NCBI GenBank assembly: GCA_036788215.1
Contig: DAIQNV010000041.1
Span: forward strand, 1-28,225
Origin: DAIQNV01 sp036788215
GTDB lineage: Bacteria > Planctomycetota > Phycisphaerae > Phycisphaerales > UBA1924
DNA length: 28,225 nucleotides
Direction of reading: 5' to 3'
The notes beneath the pieces are model-generated. The model was not told the origin of the DNA. It searched no databases and saw only the letters and a list, made by a program, of their open reading frames with translations. Within the stretch, counting starts at the first letter, position 1; the number at the start of each line of letters is the position of its first letter. Position numbers and translations under genes: made by a program. Shown here in pieces: positions 22,705-28,225 of the stretch.

Positions 22705-23334
22705 CTAAAACCCCGCATCCCCCAACCACACGCTGGGCTTCTTCCCGAGCGCCTCCGCCACCGTCAGCAAACTCTCGAGGCTCGGCAGATGCGCCCCCCG
22801 CTCGATCGAGCTGAGCTGGCTGACCGACACCCCCGACGCCTCGCTCAGTTCCTTCAGCGTCCACCCACGCTCCGTGCGCGCCAGCCGGATCCGGCGCCCG
22901 AGCTGGGCCCGCAGCCGATCCTGGGGCGTCGTCCCGAGCCCGAGCGCATCCGCCGCCTGCGCGAGCGCCCGGTCCATTTCCTCCGCGCCAAAGGGCTTGG
23001 CGATGTAGTCAAAGGCGTCCTGCTTGAAGAGCTGGCGCATCGAGTCCAGCGTCGGGTACCCCGTCACGACGATCACGCACAGCTTGGGCCACCTCCGATG
23101 CAGTTCCCGCAGCACCTCCGCCCCGTCGTGGTCCCCCATCTTCATGTCCAGCAGCACCACGTCCGGGAGCGCCCCGCTGCACGCCTCGAACAGCGCCTCG
23201 GGCGTCGCGACCGTCCGCACCTCGTGCCCCCGCGACTCCAGGAGCGCGTGCAGGTACTCGCGGAAGTCCGGGTCGTCGTCGATCGCCGCGATCGACATGG
23301 GCACCGCATCGAGCTGTCCGGTGTGGTCGCTCAC
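22705..23334 (-). CDS. Response regulator: receiver domain fused to XRE-type helix-turn-helix
   Basis: The 209-residue protein has a receiver domain (about 13-130) with acidic pocket Asp19-Asp21, phospho-acceptor Asp63 (VVLLDMKMG), Thr91 (VIVVTGYPT) and Lys113 (IAKPFG). A short linker leads to a Cro/CI-like XRE helix-turn-helix (about 145-200: RIRLARTERGWTLKELSEAS, then VSVSQLSSIERGAHLPS). This pairing is uncommon; most response regulators use OmpR, NarL or Fis-type output domains. I chose the GTG at 23334, whose first bases overlap the kinase stop as GTGA and which has GGAGGA nine bases upstream; an ATG at 23298 is the alternative. It is translationally coupled to the histidine kinase and is surely its partner. 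Target genes are unknown; hairpin D follows the stop. Confidence 0.9.
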   Translation of the reverse strand: MSDHTGQLDAVPMSIAAIDDDPDFREYLHALLESRGHEVRTVATPEALFEACSGALPDVVLLDMKMGDHDGAEVLRELHRRWPKLCVIVVTGYPTLDSMRQLFKQDAFDYIAKPFGAEEMDRALAQAADALGLGTTPQDRLRAQLGRRIRLARTERGWTLKELSEASGVSVSQLSSIERGAHLPSLESLLTVAEALGKKPSVWLGDAGF

Positions 23335-24971
23335 GCCTGGGTTTCCTCCGCCGCCGAACCCGTCCACACACGCCGCTCCGGCAGCATGATCTCGAAGATC
23401 GCCCCCCGCCGGTCGCGCCGGTTCCGGGCGATCAGTGTCCCCCCGTGCTCGCGGACGATCCCCTCAGCGACCGCCAGCCCGAGACCCGTGCCCCGCGCAT
23501 CCAGCGTATCCGACACGAAGGGCTCGAACAGGCGGCTCAGCATCGCCGGGTCGATCCCGGGCCCCTCGTCGGTCACCCGCAGACACACCCAGCCCACCCT
23601 GTCCCGCTCCAGGGGCTCCGCCTCGACCCGCACCCCGGGGGCCTCACCGGCCCCCTCCTGGCGCCCGTTCCGCTCCCCCCGCGCCCGGGCCCGCCGGACC
23701 GCATCGACCGCGTTGCGGATCAGGTTCACGAACACCTGGATCACCCTGTCCGCGTCCACCTCCGCGATCAGCCCCGCGTCCACCCGGTTCTCGATCCGCA
23801 TCGCCCCGGTCTCCCGGTCGATCCGGACCAGCGTGATCGCCTCGTCGACCAGCGTCCCGAGGGCGACGGGTCTCGCCCGCGTCTCGCGCGCCCGGGCGAA
23901 GTCCAGGAGGCTCTCTCCGAGGCGCTCCAGCCGGCCCACCACCCGGGCGAGGAGCTGTGCCTCCGCGTCGGGCAGACCCTTCGCCGGGTCCGAGGCCAGT
24001 TTCTCCGTCAGACCCTTCACCACGCTCAGGGGCGTGTTCAGCTCGTGCGCGATCCCCGCCGACATCATGCCCAGGCTCGCCAGCCGGTCCGCGCCCTCGA
24101 GGTTCCGCCTCGCGGTCTCAAGCAAATGGTTCTTCCGCTTCAGGTCCGCCGCGACCGTCTCCACCTGGTCGAGCGCCCGCGCTAGCGCCGCCTCGTGCCG
24201 GCGCAACGCAAGCACCGACTCGTTGCGGCTGCGCATGATCGCCCCGAGTTCGTCCGCGGGGATCTCCTCCGCCGGGATCAGTTCCCGCCCCTGGTCTCCC
24301 TCCTGCACCGCCCGATCCGCCCGCAGCATCCGGCTGATCGGCCCGTACACATGCTGGGGAAGGACGAACACCTCGAGCGCCGCCGCGATCAGCATGTACA
24401 CGACCAGGAGCGCCGAGACCAGCAAGAGGTACACCCGCGCCGTCGCCTCCCGCGCCTCGGGCACCGCGGTCACGACCGACATGATCGACCCGTCCGCGCG
24501 GGCGAGCGCCAGGCGCGTCCGCCCGAAGTCGTCGCTCGACACCACGACCGGCCCGTCCGCCGCCCGCGCGTCCGCTGCTTCGTCCTCGGTCAGCCCGAGC
24601 GCCCCGGGCGTCCCGGAAATGACCTCCGTCACCGCGTCGATCACCAGTGGGCGCACATCCGCCGAATCCGGGGGCAGCACCGTCAGCAGCGCCCGAGCCT
24701 TTGCCTGCTCCGCCTGCGAGACGACCCGGTCGATCGCGGGCCGCAGCGCCACGAGGAGCACCGCCGCCAGCGCCAGGCTGAAACAGGTGTGGAGAAAGAG
24801 CAGTTTCTTGCGGACCCGCATCCCCGCGAGCAGGCCCCGCGAGGCCCCGCGCAGCGCCAGCGCCGGCGGAGGCGCGGCGCGACGAACCGGGCGCCCGCCC
24901 GCGCCGCCGGTGCGCACGACGACGGGTGACTCGTCCCGGGGGGCAGGTTCAGGGGGTGGGGATTCGGACAC
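23331..24971 (-). CDS. Membrane sensor histidine kinase
   Basis: The 546-residue kinase has a Pro/Ala/Arg-rich cytoplasmic N-tail, a first membrane helix at about 55-77 (KLLFLHTCFSLALAAVLLVA), a sensory region of about 100 residues outside the membrane, and a second helix at about 180-202. A HAMP-like linker with a coiled coil (about 205-290) leads to the HisKA domain with His309 in SAGIAHELNTPLS. The ATPase domain shows N-box VFVNLIRNAVDAV, G1 DEGPGID and G2 GTGLGLAVAEGIV. It should autophosphorylate His309 and pass the phosphate to the adjoining response regulator, whose start overlaps this stop. The GTG start at 24971 has TATCGT eight bases upstream and no Shine-Dalgarno. The signal sensed cannot be read from the sequence. 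Confidence 0.93.
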   Translation of the reverse strand: MSESPPPEPAPRDESPVVVRTGGAGGRPVRRAAPPPALALRGASRGLLAGMRVRKKLLFLHTCFSLALAAVLLVALRPAIDRVVSQAEQAKARALLTVLPPDSADVRPLVIDAVTEVISGTPGALGLTEDEAADARAADGPVVVSSDDFGRTRLALARADGSIMSVVTAVPEAREATARVYLLLVSALLVVYMLIAAALEVFVLPQHVYGPISRMLRADRAVQEGDQGRELIPAEEIPADELGAIMRSRNESVLALRRHEAALARALDQVETVAADLKRKNHLLETARRNLEGADRLASLGMMSAGIAHELNTPLSVVKGLTEKLASDPAKGLPDAEAQLLARVVGRLERLGESLLDFARARETRARPVALGTLVDEAITLVRIDRETGAMRIENRVDAGLIAEVDADRVIQVFVNLIRNAVDAVRRARARGERNGRQEGAGEAPGVRVEAEPLERDRVGWVCLRVTDEGPGIDPAMLSRLFEPFVSDTLDARGTGLGLAVAEGIVREHGGTLIARNRRDRRGAIFEIMLPERRVWTGSAAEETQA

Positions 24972-24979
24972 GACGACCC

Positions 24980-24985
24980 ACGATA
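24980..24985 (-). promoter_or_regulatory. Candidate -10 box (TATCGT) for leaderless start of the histidine kinase
   Basis: TATCGT on the minus strand ends 8 bases before the GTG at 24971. The divergent rsmB-like gene has its own box only five bases away, so the two promoters are nearly back to back in a 30-base gap. Confidence 0.45.
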
Positions 24986-24990
24986 CGCCG

Positions 24991-24996
24991 TACAGT
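24991..24996 (+). promoter_or_regulatory. Candidate -10 box (TACAGT) for leaderless start of the rsmB-like gene
   Basis: TACAGT ends 5 bases before the GTG at 25002. The bases between, CCGAA, hold no ribosome binding site. Confidence 0.45.
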
Positions 24997-25001
24997 CCGA
25001 A

Positions 25002-26423
25002 GTGCCCTATCCGAACAAGCCCGCTCGCACCCGATCCGGCCCGCGCCAGGCCCGTCCAGGCCCGGCTCCGCGCCCCATGCCCACCGTCTCCTCAGGCCGG
25101 GATGCCGCGTGCTGCGTGCTCGCCCGCCACGCGGAGCGTTTCCCGGACCTCCTGCCCGACACGCTGACCGCCCTGCTGCGAGAGAGCGACCTCGACCCAA
25201 GGGAGGCCGCGTTCGCGCGGGCCATCGCCGACTCCGCGATCCGGCGTTGGATCACCTTGTCCTTTCTGTTGCAACGGTTTACGACCGGGCCCGCCGACCG
25301 CCTCGAGCCGGGCGTCCGCGGCGCCCTCCTCGCGGGCGCCGCCCAGTTGACCCTGCTCGACCGCGTCCCGCCCCACGCGGCTCTGCATGAGACCGTGGAA
25401 TGGGTCAAGCGCCGTGTCCGGGCCAAGGCGTCGGGCCTGACCAACGCGGTCCTGAGGCGGATCGCCGAATCGGTGCCCGGGGACATCGAGCCCAGGCCCA
25501 TATGGTCGGACGGGCTCGACGAATTGCCCCTCGCGGACGGGCGGGCCCGGGTGCTGGCCTCCGCGATGCTGCCGGAGGACGAGTTCGAGCGCCTCGGGGT
25601 TGTCGCGAGCCTGCCGACCCCCCTCGTCGCGGAGTGGACGGACACCTTCGGAAGGAAGCAGGCCCGGGACCTGGCGGTGCACGCGATCACGCTGCCCCCG
25701 GTCATCCTGAACGCCCAGCACGCCCGCGATCCTCTTCTGCAGTACGTCGAGCCCCACGAGGACGCGGGGCTGTTCGTCTACACCGGCCCGCGCGACGCGA
25801 TCGGCGACCTGCTGTCGGGGCGGAGCGATGTCTGGGTGCAGGACCCGGGCTCGGTCCGGAGCCTCGGGATCGCAGGCGAACTCGAGCCCCGCCTCGCGGT
25901 GGACCTGTGCGCCGGGCGGGGCACGAAGACGAAGCAATTGCGGGCGATGTTCCCGCACGCCCGGATCGTGGCGACCGACTCGGACACCGAGCGTCTCGCG
26001 GATCTCCGCGACGCCTTCCCGGGCGACGATCGCGTCGAGGTGGTGCCCCTCGACGCGATCGAGGACGCGGTGGGCCCCGACCGGGCGGACCTTGTGCTGC
26101 TGGATGTCCCCTGCTCGAACTCGGGCGTCCTCGCCCGCCGCCCCGAGGCCCGCTACCGCCTGGGCCCGAGCCAGACGCGCCGACTCGTCCGGATCCAGGA
26201 CGCTCTCTTCGACCGCGGCGCCGGGCTGACCCGAGCGGGGGGCCACATCGTCTACGCGACCTGCTCGATCGACGAAGCAGAAAACGAAGACCGCGCCGGC
26301 GAAGCCTGCGCCCGACTCGGCCTGCGCCTGGTCGACCAGCGCCGGGCCTGGCCCAGCGGGGCGCCGGGGGGCGCACCGACGGGGCACCGGGACGGGGGAT
26401 TTGCGGCCCTCCTGGTGCGGTGA
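25002..26423 (+). CDS. rsmB: RsmB-like 16S rRNA m5C methyltransferase
   Basis: The product joins an N-terminal NusB-like helical domain (about 28-160: REAAFARAIADSAIRRWITL, then HAALHETVEWVKRRV and GLTNAVLRRI) to a SAM-dependent Rossmann methyltransferase (about 230-470). Motifs seen are DPGSVRSLGI, the SAM loop AVDLCAGRGTKTKQL, VATDSDTERL, the release cysteine Cys371 in DVPCSNSG, and the catalytic cysteine Cys421 in YATCSIDEAENE. This matches the RsmB/Nop2 family that methylates cytosine in 16S rRNA. The start is uncertain: GTG 25002 has a leaderless-type box directly upstream, while ATG 25077 (448 residues) would drop a Pro/Arg-rich 25-residue lead. DPGS replaces the more usual QD-x-x-S. 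It is divergent from the histidine kinase. RsmB versus another Nop2-type enzyme cannot be fully resolved. Confidence 0.85.
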   Translation: MPYPNKPARTRSGPRQARPGPAPRPMPTVSSGRDAACCVLARHAERFPDLLPDTLTALLRESDLDPREAAFARAIADSAIRRWITLSFLLQRFTTGPADRLEPGVRGALLAGAAQLTLLDRVPPHAALHETVEWVKRRVRAKASGLTNAVLRRIAESVPGDIEPRPIWSDGLDELPLADGRARVLASAMLPEDEFERLGVVASLPTPLVAEWTDTFGRKQARDLAVHAITLPPVILNAQHARDPLLQYVEPHEDAGLFVYTGPRDAIGDLLSGRSDVWVQDPGSVRSLGIAGELEPRLAVDLCAGRGTKTKQLRAMFPHARIVATDSDTERLADLRDAFPGDDRVEVVPLDAIEDAVGPDRADLVLLDVPCSNSGVLARRPEARYRLGPSQTRRLVRIQDALFDRGAGLTRAGGHIVYATCSIDEAENEDRAGEACARLGLRLVDQRRAWPSGAPGGAPTGHRDGGFAALLVR

Positions 26424-26448
26424 AGGCGGGGGTGGGGGGGAAGATTTG

Positions 26449-26468
26449 CCCGGAACGATTGCTCCGGG
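26449..26468 (+). terminator. Weak hairpin after rsmB, possible terminator
   Basis: CCCGGA (26449-26454) pairs with TCCGGG (26463-26468) around an 8-base loop, 26 bases after the stop. Only a short TTT follows (in ATGTTTCGGG), so the call is weak. Confidence 0.3.
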
Positions 26469-26558
26469 ATGTTTCGGGGAAACAGAGCACCGAGGCCCCG
26501 CGGGATCCACCGGGCGGGGGCGATTGGGCGGGGTTCTCAGGCAGGCGGCACGGGCAGC

Positions 26559-26581
26559 GCGGGAATCGGTATACTTCCCGC
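26559..26581 (+). promoter_or_regulatory. Inverted repeat enclosing a TATACT -10-like box
   Basis: GCGGGAA (26559-26565) and TTCCCGC (26575-26581) are perfect arms around TCGGTATAC, and TATACT (26570-26575) is a good -10 hexamer. This looks like a promoter with an overlapping operator, but it lies about 310 bases before the next start. Confidence 0.4.
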
Positions 26582-26887
26582 CGCAGAGGGTCGGCCCGCG
26601 GGGACCGGGCCCGAAGCGACCGCCGGACGCGGACGGTATCGTCAGCGTCCCTGCGGGTGTCGGGTTGCCCGGTGCTTGGGACAGCGTTGTCCCTGGTTTC
26701 GGGTTTCCGGGCTCCGCGGAGGGGCGAACGGGCGGCCACAAGGGCTCTTCGGTGCAATGCCGGTGGGCGCGGTCGGTCCGGAACGGACGAATGGCGATGC
26801 CGGGGGGCGGACCCCGGGGCCGCGAGCGAGAGCCTTTGACAGCGCGTGGCCCGGCGGAGCGTTCGGGTCCTTGAACAGGAGTCGGTG

Positions 26888-27748
26888 GTGCACATTCTGA
26901 CGAAGGTGTTCGTGGTGCTGGCGGCGGTGCTGAGCCTTCTGCTCTCGGCGCTGACGGTGACCTACTCGGTGAACGCGGAGCAGATCCGCCGGTCGTACCA
27001 GAGTTCGCAGAACGAGGCGGAAGCGTTTCGGACCGCGGGCATGGCGCAGACCCAGATGCACGAGCAGGAGATCGCGGCGCTGCGTCGCGAGATCGAGTCG
27101 AGCGACCAGCAGGTCGCCGACCTGCGGGGTGAGCTGGGGACGCTGAAGCTGGACCGGGATCGGCTCATGAAGGAGCTGAACGATGCCCGGCTCGAAGCGG
27201 ACCAGGTGCGGGCCCAGATCACGCAGTTCGGCGCCGCGACCGCGACGCAGGGCTCCCTGATCGCGAAGTACCGCGAGGAGGTCTCGGAGCTGCGTGGGAA
27301 CGAGCTGCGCTTCCGTGACCAGCGCCTGGAGCTCGAGGACAAGATCGCCGACCAGTCGAGCCAGATCCTGGTGCTGGAGCAGCAGCGCCGGGCGCTCGAG
27401 GAGCAGATCGCGGAGCTGCGGGACGCTGCCCAGGCGGGCGGGGTCGCGTCGACCGGGGGCGAGGGCGCCGAGCCGGTCCGCTCGCTCGACCGTTTCGTGA
27501 GCGGGCAGGTCCTGCAGGTGCGGACCGAGACGGGCACGGGCGAGCCGGTGGTGCAGCTGAACCTGGGCTCGAGCGACGGGCTCCGCCGGAACACCGAGCT
27601 GTACGTGGTCCGCGACGGCGCGACCTTCGTGGCGAATGTGGTGGTGACGAGTGTCGAGCTGCAGAACGCGACGGCGCGGGTGACGCTGACGGGCGAGGGG
27701 CTGAGCGTGCGTCCGGGCGATGCGGTGCTGTCGCGTCTGGCTCCGTGA
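26888..27748 (+). CDS. Membrane-anchored coiled-coil protein, MreC-like layout, function unknown
   Basis: I do not recognise a named family. The 286-residue product starts with one membrane helix (about 4-26, VFVVLAAVLSLLLSALTVTY). It continues as a long heptad-rich coiled coil (about 30-195, for example QQVADLRGELGTLKLDRDRL), then a Gly/Ala linker, and ends in a beta-rich domain of about 80 residues (SGQVLQVRTETG, VQLNLGSSDGLRRNTELYVV, LSVRPGDAVLSRL). The end domain resembles small beta barrels in envelope proteins that bear the pattern of a G-x-DGL turn followed by hydrophobic strands. TM, coiled coil and beta domain in this order recall MreC, but the family motifs are not evident. I chose the GTG at 26888 (AGGAG six bases upstream); GTG 26885 is the neighbour. 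The small membrane gene 38 bases downstream is likely co-transcribed. Confidence 0.75.
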   Translation: MHILTKVFVVLAAVLSLLLSALTVTYSVNAEQIRRSYQSSQNEAEAFRTAGMAQTQMHEQEIAALRREIESSDQQVADLRGELGTLKLDRDRLMKELNDARLEADQVRAQITQFGAATATQGSLIAKYREEVSELRGNELRFRDQRLELEDKIADQSSQILVLEQQRRALEEQIAELRDAAQAGGVASTGGEGAEPVRSLDRFVSGQVLQVRTETGTGEPVVQLNLGSSDGLRRNTELYVVRDGATFVANVVVTSVELQNATARVTLTGEGLSVRPGDAVLSRLAP

Positions 27749-27786
27749 GTGGTTCCCCAGTATCGGTGCATTGAGGAGGTGCTCAG

Positions 27787-27993
27787 ATGAGCCAGTTCGG
27801 GATGCAGATGCCGGGGGGTCGTGCGGCGAAGGGTGCTTCGCCCGACGTGTACACCGGTCTGATGTTCGTGGCGGTCGTGGCGCTGGGCGTCGCGGTCGGC
27901 CTGCTGTGGCGGGCGGGGACGCTGGTGGGCCCCGAGGGGAGCCCGATCAAGCTGCAGGAAGAGGGCCGGGTGCAGCTTTCGGCGGATCGCTGA
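27787..27993 (+). CDS. Small single-pass membrane protein, hypothetical
   Basis: The 68-residue product has a polar, Gly-rich N-tail (MSQFGMQMPGGRAAKG), one membrane helix at about 22-41 (VYTGLMFVAVVALGVAVGLL), and a short polar C-tail. I recognise no family. A very good ribosome binding site, GAGGAGG, stands just ahead of the ATG, so it is surely translated. It follows the coiled-coil membrane protein by 38 bases with no terminator between, so the two may form one envelope complex. Confidence 0.75.
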   Translation: MSQFGMQMPGGRAAKGASPDVYTGLMFVAVVALGVAVGLLWRAGTLVGPEGSPIKLQEEGRVQLSADR

Positions 27994-28068
27994 CGCCTGT
28001 GCCGGCGGCGGTAGGGTTTGGTCGGCCCGGAGGGGTCGTGGGAAGGTCAGGATGGTTGCCCGCATCGC

Positions 28069-28096
28069 TTGACACCGGGCGGGAGTGGACTAGATT
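28069..28096 (+). promoter_or_regulatory. Predicted promoter of tRNA-Asp
   Basis: A perfect TTGACA (28069-28074), a 16-base spacer and TAGATT (28091-28096) lie about 75 bases before the tRNA. This is the best sigma70-type promoter in the window. Confidence 0.65.
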
Positions 28097-28170
28097 TCCC
28101 GCACGCGGAGCGGCCCCGGCCGATTCCGACGTGCCCGGCGGGTTTGTCTGACAAGCCTGTCTGATAATTT

Positions 28171-28225
<55 letters not shown>

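Larger units (their letters stand above)
26424..26887. other. 464-base GC-rich leader/intergenic stretch
   Basis: No gene is supported here. It holds a hairpin after rsmB, a TATACT box inside an inverted repeat (26559-26581), a GGGACA-GCGT-TGTCCC stem (26678-26693), and a lone TTGACA (26836-26841) with no matching -10 box. Its G-rich plus strand could form a structured untranslated leader for the coiled-coil gene. Confidence 0.5.

Noticed and set aside
24972..25001. Replication origin near the strand-composition change
   Set aside because: I see no DnaA boxes, no AT-rich unwinding region and no dnaA or dnaN gene; the gap is only 30 bases.
22246..25167. Plus-strand open frame of 973 codons
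   Set aside because: It runs antisense through the response regulator and kinase and translates to Ser/Arg/Pro-rich low-complexity sequence.
26836..26841. TTGACA as the promoter of the coiled-coil gene
   Set aside because: No acceptable -10 hexamer is found 16-18 bases downstream, so I noted it only as part of the intergenic stretch.

Overview
The window looks like part of a GC-rich planctomycete genome, most likely class Phycisphaerae (inference; no rRNA is present). The pointers are the gene content (a glycoside locus with a SASA esterase, an FAD_oxidored-type protein, GH2 enzymes, an SSS transporter and a XylR-like AraC regulator), a DXS with a GDAS thiamine motif, frequent GTG starts, and tRNA genes without an encoded CCA. 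It is probably a metagenome or draft scaffold: there is a 100-N gap at 8991-9090 whose two flanks share an identical 55-base sequence, which points to an unmerged contig overlap rather than missing DNA.

Region 1 (1-11938) is a carbohydrate-use locus. On the minus strand lie a 3'-truncated exported SASA-type esterase and a XylR-like AraC-family regulator. Divergent from the regulator, on the plus strand, is a tightly packed operon: a sodium:solute symporter, an FAD-dependent oxidoreductase with a C-terminal discoidin-like region, an exported GH2 enzyme, and a second exported GH2 (beta-galactosidase type) with an F5/8 type C domain nested in its DUF4982 region. The divergent intergenic region has an AT-rich core with operator-like repeats. 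The likely logic is: outside the cytoplasm the esterase and GH2 enzymes trim a decorated glycan, the symporter imports a released sugar, the oxidoreductase acts on it or a derivative, and the regulator senses it. The glycan itself cannot be named from sequence.

Region 2 (12300-16500) is housekeeping: tRNA-Arg(ACG), rpsT, a CPBP membrane protease with a 12-glycine tract, a small conserved-looking hypothetical protein, tRNA-Glu(CTC), a GntR-LacI hybrid regulator and an MTA/SAH nucleosidase.

Region 3 (16500-25000) is mostly minus strand: nadK, dxs and an IspA-type prenyl diphosphate synthase (isoprenoid supply), a plus-strand ExbB/TolQ/MotA-like protein without a partner, an EIIA-Ntr-like PTS protein, and a response regulator (REC-XRE fusion) with its histidine kinase. 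Gaps here carry dispersed hairpin repeats, including a 38-base element in four copies whose arms change in a compensatory way around a GNA triloop.

Region 4 (25000-28225) is plus strand: an RsmB-like rRNA m5C methyltransferase, a long GC-rich leader, a membrane-anchored coiled-coil protein of MreC-like layout, a small membrane protein, and a tRNA-Asp(GTC) cut by the right edge, preceded by a good promoter.

Genes fall into two classes of start signal. About ten have clear Shine-Dalgarno sequences. Seven others lack one and instead have a TANNNT box ending 5-9 bases before the start codon, which suggests leaderless transcripts. I saw no CRISPR array, insertion sequence, prophage or replication origin.
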